Assembly: GCA_014607495.2 (NCBI GenBank)
Contig: CP053152.1
Location: forward strand, 14,987,899 to 15,051,898
Source of the DNA: Carposina sasakii
Taxonomy: Eukaryota; Arthropoda; Insecta; Lepidoptera; Carposinidae
Length of the DNA stretch: 64,000 nt
Direction of reading: 5' to 3'
In this document: piece by piece, positions 1 to 11,215 of the stretch
Numbering within the stretch: position 1 is the first letter of the stretch
Layout of the letters: every line of letters starts with the position of its first letter
The notes under the pieces: model-generated
Told to the model about the DNA's origin: nothing
Database searches by the model: none
What the model saw: only the letters and a program-made list of their open reading frames with translations
Program-made: the position numbers and the translations under genes

Positions 1-1928
1 CAAGAATCATGGTCGTTATACCAATGATCCTCCAAATTCCATGAAACATCATGAGTACAAAGCCCAAGAAAAATCCTTTTAAACATTGGGCACCAGTGCA
101 CAATATTGTACATGTACATGATATCAAATCGAACCAACATTTGAATAAAACAACAATTCGCATTGAAGTGACTAGCTGATCCAGTGGATCAAATTATTTC
201 AGCGCGCTGTAAAACTAACCTGTCAGTTTCAGTACATCTATTTAGCCTGGAAAATGGGCAATCTCGAACTAAATGGGGTAACCGGGAGAAAATCAAGCTG
301 TTCGTAGATGGAACGTCGTTTAAATGACGAAACAGTTCGAATCTTAAAAATCGTGTTTTGTCTTGTTTATTAAGCTGATAAACAAATGAATTTTCATGAT
401 AAAACGACGGACTTCAAAAAGAAAAATGTATCACGTAACACATAATGTATTATCCTCACTTTAATTTGCTCGCACCTAATCTGTAAACAATACTATCCTT
501 CAATAAACGAATCCCTTTAATCCTAGACCCTAGTTCAATAAAACCTTTCCCCAAATCGAACCTCAGAATGTCTATTAACAGTGTTTAAAATTGAAAAGTC
601 ATTGTCAGGCGCCGTCATTACGTCATTACACGCCCCGCAGGCTCGCCGCAAAGATTTTATTAAGAACCGGTGGTAATGAATCCATTTATGGGCTGGGTCT
701 ATCTGTGACGTTTGTTTTGGTTGAAGTGTTTTTGGTCGATATCTCAAAAATGAATCTATCTATTTATTCATACTAATTAAATGCGTTTTCATTAATTACT
801 GAGAATCATTGCACAGCCTAAATAGGTGATATTAGAGACCTGAAATTTGTAGAGTGTGTTCTTTGTTTGACATAGGCATCAGATAAGATAGGTTCCATAA
901 ATTAACGCGATTTCTAAAGTTTATCTGGACATAATCGCGGGAGTTGGCTAGTAAAATATGAAGTAAGAAAATAGTACTTATATTTTTAATAGTAATAGTT
1001 TTCGTGGTCACTAAAGTAGATGTTTGTGCTCCCCCTTTATTTATTACCTTTCGCATCAAATTTCCTTGATTCTCCACAAAGAGAATCAAACAATTCTCAA
1101 TCGTATTAAACGTAATGGCGGCCACAATGATGGATCGCATCCACCTTTGCCCGGTTGTGGTAAGCATTCATTCCTTCACCACAGTCTACTAACTTTAGCG
1201 GTATAACATGTTTACCACTGCACTAGGACAAAGACATAATGCTTTTATCATACTGGACATACATCCTGTGCTGATCTGGGACTTCAATACATCGATTGCA
1301 TCTTTTCTCGTGCTGCATGCATATGCGTGAGAGTCATCTAAGGAAATCAGGAGTGTTTTCTTATATGATGAAGTTTCTCTAATCCTTTTCATCTCACCCT
1401 ACATTGTTAGAACCATATTCTGTTATGAAACGTAAATATGAAAAACTTTTAAGTCTTATAAATAACTTATTCCTTAGTTTTTAATTCTACGTCCGTCTAG
1501 CTATCCGCACAGTGCATTACTTATCTTATTTCATCATGTTTCATCAATAATATTAGTACATATACTGTAAGCTTACCTATTTCCAGTGAATAAATAACTT
1601 ACTTCTATTTAGTATACCAGTAATCTAATAGGTTGTTTGTTGAAGATTTATGCTTAGGTAGGAAATGCTTAAGTTTCAGTAAATATTCACCTTAAATTTC
1701 CTTGTATTTTCTCATTGATCATATAAAAAAAATTCTACTCGTGTATTGGAAACGCCAATTTTTATCTACTATATTAATCCGATTTCTTTTGTTTTAATAG
1801 GCAATCCAAGTTGTTTATTCGCCCGATATTATCAGACTACGTATTTATAATCAACCCACGAGGCAACTAAAATAAAATGAGATTACACTGTTCACACAAT
1901 CAAAGTAAAGGTATTATTGTAATTTTTT
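1..1928. other. AT-rich DNA, no gene recognised
   Basis: No repeat family shared with the rest of the window and no recognisable protein was found here. A minus-strand open frame of about 111 codons lies at 832-1167, with a possible splice donor after position 1048, but its product resembles nothing I know. Likely intergenic or intronic DNA. Confidence 0.5.
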
Positions 1929-2072
1929 AGGGCCGATTTTTTCCAAACGTCAGATAGCCTATCTGAAGTATAAATCCGATACTGTCTCTATCATGATCAA
2001 GTTTTTGAGAGAGACAACATCAACTTTATTGTTTTGATAGACTATCTGACGTTTGGATAAACCGGCCCTTAG
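1929..2072. mobile_element. MITE-like element, 'agggccgattttt' family (copy 1)
   Basis: The two ends are inverted copies. The left end reads agggccgattttttccaa with cagatag inside it, and the right end reads ctatctgacgtttgg followed by ggccct. The interior contains a 'ctgtctctatc' block that recurs at 50823-50938. Related copies lie at 17611-17712 and 54744-54854. There is no coding capacity. This is best read as a small non-autonomous DNA transposon. The superfamily was not determined because a clear target duplication was not seen. Confidence 0.6.
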
Positions 2073-3690
2073 TGAAATCGATTACACAGATAATAATGTA
2101 GAATGGGCGAGCTTATATATTGGTAAAAGCCCTTAGCAAGAGCAATATATTATAAATAATTTGAAATAAACGTTAAATTATGGATCATACTGTTGTAAAA
2201 TTCTGGTTATATATTAATATAAGAAAACTATATTCCATAAATTAAACTCCATGGCCAAAAGTAAATAAATAAATAAGTTGACCCACTGCAAACTACGTCC
2301 TATACATATCGATTCACGGCCGGAGGGTTACATTCCGGGGCTTAGCCCAAGGATTACGAAGGACCAACTATCGGACAAAGTCTCGTGGAATGTTTTGTGA
2401 ATATTTTACACACAACCCGACTGTTTGACGGTTGACATCAAGGTTAGGTTAGTTATAACGTTAAAACGGCTTAGGTTAACCAATTATAGCAAAACCGGAT
2501 CTTTAAAATATATTCAATACGTGCCTGTAGTGCTATGATTTTTTTTGTAAATCTAAATAAAAAAATATTATGCTGATACACGCTAAGAAGCCCGAAAACA
2601 CCCGAAACTAGTGAATGTTTCGACTCCTCGTTTTTATTCAAGACTTCTCGAACATTTTTGGCGGCCTGTTCAAATTACATCGCATTAATATCAACTACCT
2701 ATACAACACCATTTGTTTAGGCAACTTTATTGTTATTCTTTATTATACATAAACATTTTTTCAAACCAATTACAACAGCAACAAGAACAATAAAGGCTCG
2801 AGCACACCGGATGCGTACACGTAAGCGTAGATGTACACGTACCTGTGAGTTGTAATGTATATAGGAATTGAAGTGTTAGTTCATAGCAGAAATATATCAC
2901 TTCGTGTAATACCTATCTAAATGAGCCCCTTGGTATGAATTCCATTGTGACAAGGGTCCATAAGGGTTGAACTCATCGAGAGCTGTGGATATTTTATGAA
3001 CTTTAAAACTTTATTTATGGGTAATATAGATTTACCGCCGGTTTTAACTGAAGGCCTATAAATAAATTTGGCCGAGTACACACAAAACCTATTATAGGCG
3101 ATTATCTAAAATGGACTAGCATAAATTAATTTGCTAATGAAAATTTACATAGAACGCTTAAGTTAGTACTTATAGGTGCAGACTATTAAATGATTCGAAG
3201 GTGTCCGAAAAGCGTCAAATACTAAGGAAAGAACGTTTTAAAAAAAGATGACGTCACCTACCTATATACTACATATAATATAACCGGCGTTTTGCTTCCA
3301 CATTATTTCAAGAGTTATGCAATAAAATTGCATTATTTAAACAATAAAATTGGTTGAGTAATGCGTAAAGAGGTTACAAACAAACAAGCCTACAAACTTA
3401 CTTTTGCATTCATAATATTAGTAAAATTAGGATTTTCTCTAACATCATTTATTTTCTTTCTATCATAGCGTTTCTATGATATTTATGATCGAAGGTGACA
3501 TGATAATCTAGGCGCTAGGTCTCGAGGCGCGTGACCTAACATAATCAGGGTACACTCTTCAGGCGCCCCAGTTCCCTGGTCCAAGTAGATTCTAAAATAA
3601 AACCTTTGGTATTTAATCACACCTATATTACGAGTACGTAATGAAGTTACCGAAAAAGTGATTGTTATTTCATTTTACAAAACATATATA
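2073..3690. other. AT-rich DNA, no gene recognised
   Basis: No open frame of note and no repeat recognised, apart from a short GC-richer patch around 3490-3580. Probably intergenic or intronic. Confidence 0.5.
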
Positions 3691-4068
3691 GAGGGTGATT
3701 TTTCGTCGTCAACGTTCCCGAAAACTACGGAATCTCCTCATCATCACGATCATTTTTCTCCATGGAAGCATACCTGGGAAGTGTCTGGTTTCCAAAATAT
3801 TAGGGTCCAAAGTTGAGTAAATAGACTGCGTTTTTCTGCATAAATGCACATAGACGCGCGTAGCAGGATTTTTTCACGAAAAATAATTAATATCTGTCTA
3901 TAAAAAAACTAACATAAACACTAGACACTATAAATTTCGCACGATCAAGGAATTTTTTTTTTTTTCAAAAAATTTTATTTTTCCCAGCATTTTTTTTGGC
4001 ATAAACTTACTTTATTTCATGTATAGAATACGTACCCTTCGTTAAAGGTGGCCACAAAAAACACCCTG
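3691..4068. mobile_element. About 370-bp MITE with 'cagggtg' ends (copy 1 of 4)
   Basis: The element starts gagggtgatttttcgtcgtc and ends acaccctg inside AT-rich flanks, giving short imperfect terminal inverted repeats. The interior (block beginning aacgttcccgaaaactacgg, the cgcgcgtagcagg block, and a run of T) is shared at high identity with 10790-11153, 19844-20217 and 63440-63754. There is no open frame. Flanking TA-rich sequence fits a TA-targeting transposon such as Tc1/mariner, but that assignment is an inference. Confidence 0.8.
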
Positions 4069-4230
4069 TATATACACCCGGCTGTGTTCTCGAAATGAGG
4101 CAGCCAGAATTCAGGATCATAAAGGAGATGCTTACAGCCACGTCTGGCATAGCGGGAAGAGATGCAAATGACAGTGACATGTTGCTAACTGTTGCCTGAA
4201 AGAAGGCCCGAATTTTATAGTCGACTCTTG
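4069..4230. repeat. Dispersed repeat fragment, abuts the MITE
   Basis: Blocks such as 'cagccagaattcaggatcat' followed by 'ccacgtctggcatagcg' resemble diverged sequence at 39120-39220 and 46440-46600, and the 42680-42720 end of an RTE-derived repeat. This is probably a decayed piece of a LINE or SINE 3' region. Orientation and family are uncertain. Confidence 0.35.
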
Positions 4231-4619
4231 CATATCTCTTCATGCGCAGAGATGGAGCCGATATATTATAATGAAGCCTCTCATGAACACAATTCATTCA
4301 ATGAGAACGCTTGACTTTAAACTAATCAACTCTCATGTCTCAACCGCAAACTTAATTCAAAGATACCAAACCAATCCGGAATTCGTCTTTTAACCTAAAT
4401 CAACCGCAAGGCTGTAAAGTGCAAACACATCGATGATCTAATCTAAACCTTCGATAGTAATCTCCAATATAAGGCCTCTGCTGCCCCCGCCCCTGATCCC
4501 TCCATCGGTGGAGGACGACCCCTCCTTCCACAAGCCTCGCAGTAATCAGCTGTGCTTGTTCCGAACATACTATATAACCCAAGATTCGAAGGTTCGGACG
4601 TAGTATATTAGTTACACAT

Positions 4620-6105
4620 TAACATATTGTTGTCAGTAAATAAAAGTGTTAACATTAAATACTTTATTGTAGTTATCGTTATTTACTTAAAAATAGGCAA
4701 ATATAAAAAATACCTATAATAATCTTATGATTGAAAAAGAGCAATACAATTGCAAAACCGAAAAAGACTTTAAATCATATGCTATTCTGACAATTTATTT
4801 ATTTATTTTGATTTTTTTTAAATTAAATGTAAAGAATTCATGTAATGTTTATAATTTAAAGCAGAAAACTAATTTGTATTAAATTATATTATTAAGTTTA
4901 ATATCACACATAGCACTCGTACTAATACCTATGCATTATTTCCAGTAAAGCCAACTTTATCTCCGCTTTTATAAATATTTTTTCTATTGCTTTGCCAAGT
5001 TAAACCACTGTTACATGTTTATACTATGCTCATTCGGACCCACCGAAATATTTGAGGTCGACGGAGGTCAATCCATTTTCTGTACAAACTTAATTAGTGA
5101 CTGGGCTATGCTTGGAAAAGCAAATATATATTTGCGCGATTATGCCCTGAATTTCTTATAGATATATTTTCTCAGAATACTCTAGAATTGATGTACGTGT
5201 ACGAGTAGGTACCAGTCTGTCGCTGTGTAGTCACAGGCATGAACTACGGATTTTTTTTTTTGCAAAAGTCATCATACTCGTGAATCACTATAAGTATATT
5301 ATAGGTATATTGCATGCATAATTAGAAAAATAGCAAAAGTAAAATTACTTTTTTGGTGTACAAAATGGGCACGCTCGCTCATAGTATTTTCAGTAAAGTA
5401 ATTTGTAATTTCAGATAAAATTAAAGTAATAAAATATCCACGTCTAAGAGTTGACTGCAATAGGCTGATATGATGATGAAGTTAATATGGATCGTATTAT
5501 TTGAGAATAAGCTCACTAAACAGAACTCAACCAATAGAAATCACGTATCATCTAAATACAGTGCGAAAAGTACTCACAAACAGTTTAACTTCAGAAAGTT
5601 ACAAATTCTAAACCTTTCTTTAACGTCCACGGTACCTAGGTACCTATTCATTAATTTCTGTCAGACAAAAGTAGGTCATCGCGAACACTTCGTTATCTAT
5701 TGACGGCTGAGTTCTGTGTTTGCGAAAGGAGGCGCTGAAGGTGTCGTCAATGGACCGTGTTTATTGAAACTCTACGCTTGATAAATTAATTGCATTTTAT
5801 AGCGCGATAGCATCGTAAAAAAATAGGTACAAAAGAAATTGTCTTTTATTTTCTTAACTGGGTATTTGGAAAAAACCCTCTTTAAGAAATAAGTGATAAA
5901 CTAGCTCCAAAGTTTTACGGTTTTGTAAAAATTAATTTTCGCTTGAAAACAAAGCCTGAAGCTTTTGCAATTGAGTTCTGTGTGCATTCTTTACTATCCG
6001 ACAATAGGCTATCTGAGTCTAAGGAGTGAGCAGAACCAACAACACGAGCCGACATAATTAGGAACATATTTTTCATATGAACTGACATAGTAATATACCT
6101 TCAGA
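4620..6105. other. AT-rich DNA, no gene recognised
   Basis: Several poly-T and poly-A runs, no recognisable protein, and no repeat shared elsewhere that I could see. Confidence 0.5.
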
Positions 6106-6447
6106 ATGATAGCCCAGTGGTTAAGACGTGCACCTTCCAAGCGGGAGGCGTAAGTTCGATCCCAGTCACGGGATTATACCAATGAATTTATTTCATGTAC
6201 AGATTTTAATGTTGTTAAATTGTCACTTACGAGTAGCTCGCGCTATGGAAAGCACGTAAAACCGTTGGTCCTGCGCCTGATCTCTCTCCGGTCGTGTCGG
6301 CTTTCCGTCCCATCGGACTATGAGAGTGAGGGAATAGAGAGTGCATCTGTGTTTGCGCACACACTTGTGCACTATAATATCTCCTGCGTACCTGGCCAAT
6401 CTCCGTAGAGATTGGTCGCCTTGGCCGAAATACGGTCGGAGATCATA
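6106..6447 (+). mobile_element. tRNA-derived SINE, family A (full-length copy)
   Basis: A pol III box A (tagcccagtgg, 6110-6120) is followed about 33 bp later by box B (agttcgatccc, 6153-6163), so the head comes from a tRNA. The roughly 280-bp body that follows is shared nearly base for base with 42899-43235, including 'gatctctctccggtcgtgtc', 'ttgcgcacacacttgtgc' and the final 'ggccgaaatacgg'. A shorter relative is at 25513-25640. It is not a functional tRNA gene, because the body is repeated and the tRNA fold is not kept. Mobilisation would need a LINE in trans. Confidence 0.85.
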
Positions 6448-6871
6448 CCTTCAGAAAATTGTATTCTTATTCGCTTCTGTACATTTATTGTATTCGCGAC
6501 TTATTATTTATACAATTTCCAAAATCTTTGGGAATTGAAAATCCCTCAAAAGTTCTCTCTCTTGTTGTTCGTGGTATAAATATAATAATATAATTGTTAC
6601 GGGTACTTTGAATTAACTTACTTCTTTACCTAACTATTGCTAATTAGATAATTAAAATATGCGATCACCTTTATAAATAACAGCCGTGTTAGTAAAAGTT
6701 ATATCAAAAAGCCTTGTATCCTAAATCCTTCTGTCTAGTTCTTAATTAACCCATTTCCGGGGGTTAATTTGCATACTTTTAGAACGGTTTTAATTAATTC
6801 ACTACTAAACGCTGTAAATGCTAAGCGTGGAACACACCCTCGTGTCTTCTGAAAATTGTAGGACAAACGCA

Positions 6872-7145
6872 ATCTACCGGCGGCGGCCGCTGGCAGTGGC
6901 CCAAGTTGTAGGCTAATGAGAGATTTTCTGACAACTATTAAAAGTAATAAAAACAATAGTACAAATCGCCTGCATAGATGGCGTGAGCGATCTTCTACCC
7001 GAAATTCTGTATGGAGAGGTGAAGGGTAGGGACCTAGGAAGGAGATGTAGGTAACGCCATTTATTTTTGACAGGTATTTTAACTTGTCAGAAAATCCCTC
7101 GTTATCCTAGATATCCTAGGCGGTTATCCTAGGCGGCCGCCGCCA
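6872..7145. repeat. Imperfect inverted-repeat (fold-back) segment
   Basis: The block ggcggcggccgc near 6875 and 'gattttctgacaa' at about 6923 recur in inverted order as 'ttgtcagaaaatc' near 7085 and 'ggcggccgccgcc' near 7132. The arms are about 60 bp and the inner spacer about 150 bp. This could be a degraded non-autonomous DNA element. No target duplication was identified. Confidence 0.4.
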
Positions 7146-7223
7146 GTACGCTTCGTGTTGAACCTCTCTACCACTCTTTAAGTCTAGGAGTCGAATCCCG
7201 GTAGGTGCAAACATTGATGTACG
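7130..7223 (+). mobile_element. Diverged tRNA-derived SINE, family C fragment
   Basis: The end of the head and start of the tail ('tcgaatcccggtaggtgcaa' then 'acattgat') match the family C copies at 10333, 29165 and 54893. The upstream head is strongly diverged and overlaps the GC-rich arm of the preceding inverted repeat. Only a box B-like segment remains. Confidence 0.45.
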
Positions 7224-7279
7224 TAATAAATTAAAGTAAAGGGAGTGAAATAAAGAAGTAAACGGCGGAAGTTTTCTCA

Positions 7280-7450
7280 CCCCCTGATTACGTAAAAGCA
7301 ATAGCAAAGCCGAAGCCGTACGATCACAATAATTGAGAGTGTGCGTGTGCGCGGGGCGAGGTGCGGGGCGCGGGAGGACGCTGAGCTGAGCTCTCAATTA
7401 TCGCGATCGCGCGGCTTCGGCTTTGTTATTGCTTTTACGTAATCAGGGGG
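7280..7450. repeat. 60-bp inverted repeat around a GC-rich loop (hairpin/fold-back)
   Basis: The left arm (7280-7339, from ccccctgattacgtaaaagc) and right arm (7391-7450) are reverse complements at 55 of 60 positions, and all five differences are transitions. The 51-bp loop (7340-7390) is very GC-rich (gtgcgcggggcgaggtgcgg). A transcript would fold into a long, stable hairpin. Possibilities are a fold-back or MITE element, or a small-RNA-type hairpin. No coding capacity. Confidence 0.75.
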
Positions 7451-8419
7451 CAGGAGTTTTATATAGTACCTATTATTTTAACATAGAAAGTGTAATAAAT
7501 AAGGGGACGACCTCATTTATTTAAAGAATAGAACCCAAATGCGTAAAAATTTTGACCCGGTGTTACTCTCACGACTACTCGTAAGACGAATCTAATGACT
7601 CTTCTCAATCTCGAATGCGACATATCATTTAGGCTCTGCAGCGTGCCAAAAAATAATATACATACTCGTACTTCTAGATTCTGGTGCAGTCGGGTAATAA
7701 TATTAAAAATAAGTTTAATTTACGCCATTTAGCCAAAAACACAGCCGCTTCTGCTTATAAAACAGGCCATCTTTCAGACTTGATTGCGTCTGTCGCTATC
7801 CCATCAGTTGCACTCCTTAATGTAAACAAGTTTTCCGCATTGTATCAAACATGGCTTTGTAAGCGAAATAATAAAGTTTTGTCCTCTATAGTCTGTTTGT
7901 TTTTCATCATCGTGGCCTTTTGTACCGATCCGATTTAAATCTAGTGCAGCTAGATTAAATTTTCAGCGCACTCGGATGTAGGATGTTTTCATGAATATTA
8001 TTATATAGATACCGGCTTTGTGTTCAAGAGGGTATAATAAAGAAAATTGCGTTTTATCTGCGCATGATGAAATACAGATTTGTGAGAGAGGAGGAGGGAA
8101 ACTGTTTGTAAAATATGAGTAAATAAAGTTGGAGAGAATTTATATTTTCCGCTTTTTAGAAATGTATTGAGCTTGCTTCTGCGTATTAGAAAATGAAATG
8201 GAAGGAAATAGGTACAATATTTTTTTATCAAATCTGATTATGGGATATTCGTAGATATTATGTATGTCTGTATACAGATATAGGTACAATCGGGTTTACA
8301 AAGATGATTAACTGCAATCCAAAAATTACGGTAATATCAAGATAAATATTATATGTATTATTATCATATTGTGTTAGTTTCAACACTCAACCAGAAGTTT
8401 ATCAACAGTTTCAAATACA
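7451..8419. other. AT-rich DNA; one protein-like open frame
   Basis: A plus-strand open frame at 7684-7938 is hydrophobic near its end, but no family is recognised. No repeat was recognised in the rest. Confidence 0.4.
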
Positions 8420-8690
8420 TATACATATATATAATCACGCCTTTATCCCTTACGGGGTAGGCAGAGCACCAAGGGCCGATAGAAGTTCACTTCTGACCAA
8501 TTTTGAGGGTAGGTATAGTTGAGATGTACAAGTTCGGTTAGTAGTGACAGGTGGTCAGCCCATCGCCTACAAAACACCAAGACCCTCTTGTCTCTCTACT
8601 GACTTGTACAGTATGCCCAGGAAGAGAAGCAGCTGCAGTATTGTTGTTTTTTTTTTCACTCTCAGAGCAGCATAGAACTTTCAAATAACA
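8420..8690 (+). mobile_element. Dispersed repeat, 'ccttacggggtaggcagag' family D (copy 1)
   Basis: The repeat begins in (ATAC)n sequence followed by 'atcacgcctttatccctta' and 'caccaagggccgatagaa', and ends near 'gaagagaagcagctgcagta' and a T-run. It is shared with 19250-19405 and 59654-60117 (plus strand) and, disrupted, with 31260-31905 (minus strand). There is no open frame. It is probably a SINE-like or LINE-3'-derived element common in Lepidoptera. Confidence 0.7.
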
Positions 8691-8800
8691 AAAAAAAGAT
8701 CTAGTTAGCATCAAGTTGTAGCTTATATTACATTCAAACTGTCTTTTCCCACCTTACAGAACAAAATAACTGCCAAAATATCTGCATAAACTTTGTTATC

Positions 8801-9187
8801 TAACAAAAGTATGTTTGCAGAACCCCTTCCAGTTTATTTGGTAACGGAAACACACAATATATCACCATCTTAGGTACTACCGCATTAGCACTTGTGTTAA
8901 GTGCGTGAAAGCCAGTCAGGGTTGACCTCTGAACTTGATAATCTGAACCAATCGGTAACCAGGATTGCACGATCATAGGATCCAGTAGTGCTGGACAAGA
9001 GTATCGCACTTGGACGGTATCCAAAGTGTCTCAAACGGTGCTACTTACGCGACATAACGGTCCTGTTGGCGTATTCGTGAAGTTTCCAGAACGCATAAAC
9101 ATAGTTCCCATGGGTCGGGAAATACGAATGTCTCGCCCGAACACAATAAAATCTGACTACAACCTGTCTCTTGCGTAGACAAAATCT
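8801..9187 (-). pseudogene. Unrecognised protein-like open stretch, one in-frame stop
   Basis: On the minus strand one frame reads about 128 codons with a single TGA near 9035 (and another stop bounding it near 9188), in sequence clearly richer in G+C than its surroundings. The upstream segment (9055-9187) contains RDIRISRPMGTMFMRSG and NTPTGPLCR and runs into a perfect splice donor, GTAAGT, at 9049-9054. The downstream segment (8801-9024) contains MIVQSWLPIGSDYQVQR and KMVIYCVFPLPNKLEG. I do not recognise the family. It may be a spliced exon followed by intron, or an unspliced frame broken by a nonsense mutation. No repeat copy was seen in the window. Confidence 0.3.
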
Positions 9188-9189
9188 TA

Positions 9190-10332
9190 AAAGAGAGATT
9201 TCAAACTTTATTTTCACAGATACTGTGGAAAACTCGCTAAAATTATCTATAGCTATGAACTAAGCTGTGAAAACATGTTATTTTGCAGAGAGCTTGAAAT
9301 CAAATTGTGGTTCATGACACACGGCATTAAACGTTAAGGTATACGTACATAAATTATAAGTAAATTAATGAACCTTTCTCACAAGAATATCATGCACTGT
9401 TAGTAGCGTTCGGTGATAACTAAGACTACCAAAATATTAATAATTTACAGCAGTAAGTACCAGTAGTATACTAGCACTTACTTAACTTAACTTAACTTAA
9501 CTCTCTCGTTCCCCAGATAACTTAAATTTATGTTTCAACTAAACGAGTATTTTAATCGACTTCCAAAAAAGAGGTTATATTAAATAATATCTTTTAACTT
9601 CATACTGATGAAAAAATGGCCGCTACTACCCCGTGAAAGCGAATAAATGAAATTACTCTGTCACGTAACCTTTTACCTTCGTTCGTATTAAATTTAATAT
9701 ATTGAGCACGTAAATCGGGCTGCCGATGCGAAATATTTTATGTAAGTATCGGTTTATTTAATTGAGCTGGAGGCTTCCAATCTGCTTAATGTTCTTGTCC
9801 TCTCTATGATAACTATAGATGTTTTTTTTTAATATAAAGGGTATGTCAAGGGATGACAATGATGATGAACATTCATGTGTTGCTTGTATTCTCCATTTGG
9901 AAAATAGAAATGCGATTTTGATTAACAAATTTAGTTTTATTTGGTTAGCGGATAGTTTATATTGGGCTACTTTCATAGCATTTCAATAAACATACCCCAT
10001 CTGTTACATCCTGAATAGGCACCAACGTAGTACGTATGTAGAATTTTGTATAACTCAAGTACATACAACCACAAAATATAATAAGTAAGTAGGTCGAAGT
10101 GGACTAGCGAAAAAAACCTTTCTCTAGATCAAATTGTTTTGGTATTTACAAGTAACTATCGATCTTGAAAATAATACTCAACATACTTAAAGATATTATC
10201 TAAGGAATGTGCTAATTCGTTACACGATAGTGTATACTTTGCTCGATCAAAAATTATCTCAAAAAAGCTCAATGTAAATTCTAAAACAAATAGTTTGATA
10301 ATAAAATGTCTGATTTTCCAAAAAAATTTTTT
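9190..10332. other. AT-rich DNA, short (CTTAA)n tract, no gene recognised
   Basis: The only structured feature seen is a tandem of cttaa units at about 9480-9502. Nothing else was recognised. Confidence 0.5.
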
Positions 10333-10571
10333 GATGGCCGCATGGTGTAGTAGGTAGTGACCCTGCCTGCTACGCCATAAGTCCTGGGTTCGCATCCCGG
10401 TAGGTGCAAACATTGATATGATGAATATTAATGTTTGTTTCCGAGTCATGGATGTTTCTATACTTATCTATGTATTTATATACCATTGCTTAGTACCCAC
10501 GACACAAGACCGTATGGAACTTAATGTGGGACTAAGTTAATGTGTTGTGAAGTGTGTGAATATTTATTTAC
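10333..10571 (+). mobile_element. tRNA-derived SINE, family C
   Basis: A tRNA-like head has an A-box-like 'tggtgtagtagg' and a B box 'gggttcgcatccc'. It is followed by a conserved body ('aaacattgatatgatgaat', 'atgtatttatatacc', 'cttagtacccacgacaca') shared with 29165-29362 and 54893-55133. It ends near 'tgtgtgaatatttattta', next to a (CATA)n tract. There is no coding capacity. Confidence 0.8.
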
Positions 10572-10584
10572 ATACATACATACA

Positions 10585-10755
10585 TAATAATCACGCCTCT
10601 TTCCCGGAGGGGTAGGCGGAGATCACGGATCTCCATTTGCTACGATCCTGACACATCTCTTTCGCTTCATCTACTTTCATGATATTCTTCATGCACGCTC
10701 GTCGGTTTAGGATACTCTTGACCTGACCTTTCTTTAGAATTTCACCAATTTGATC
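10585..10755 (+). repeat. Dispersed repeat related to family D
   Basis: The block 'aatcacgcctctttcccgga' then 'ggggtaggcggaga' is a diverged relative of the start of family D, but the rest ('ctccatttgctacgatcctg', 'ttcatctactttcatgat') is not shared with the other copies. Probably a different sub-family. Confidence 0.45.
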
Positions 10756-10789
10756 TTTATTTCATATTTATTTATTTATTATATATACA

Positions 10790-11153
10790 CAGTGATTTTT
10801 GGTCGTCAACGTTCCCGAAAACTACGGAATCTCCTCATCATCACGATCATTTTTCTCCATGGAAGCATACCTTGGAAGTTTGGTTTCCAAAATATAGGGT
10901 CCAAATGAGTAAATAGACTGCGTTTTTCTGCATAAATGCACATAGACGCGCGTAGCAGGATTTTTTCACGAAAAATAATTAATATCTGTCTATAAAAAAA
11001 CTAACATAAACACTAGACACTATAAATTTCGCACGATCAAGGAATTTAAAAATAAAAATAAAAAATCCCTGCATTTTTTTGGCATAAACTTACTTTATTT
11101 CATGTATAGAATACGTACCCTTCGTTAAAGGTGGCCACAAAAAAAACACCCTG
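10790..11153. mobile_element. About 370-bp MITE with 'cagggtg' ends (copy 2 of 4)
   Basis: Same structure as 3691-4068: left end agtgatttttggtcgtcaac, right end acaccctg. The interior carries small deletions in the 'gtgtctggtttcc' block and a variant A/T-rich segment. Confidence 0.8.
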
Positions 11154-11215
11154 TATATTTGATATTTATTTATTTATTATTTTTTATAAAGAAATGTCCT
11201 TTTTTAATTACCACA

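Noticed and set aside
832..1167. 111-codon minus-strand open frame with a donor-like site near 1047
   Set aside because: AT-rich, no recognised family, no good acceptor. Frames of this length are expected by chance in 64 kb.
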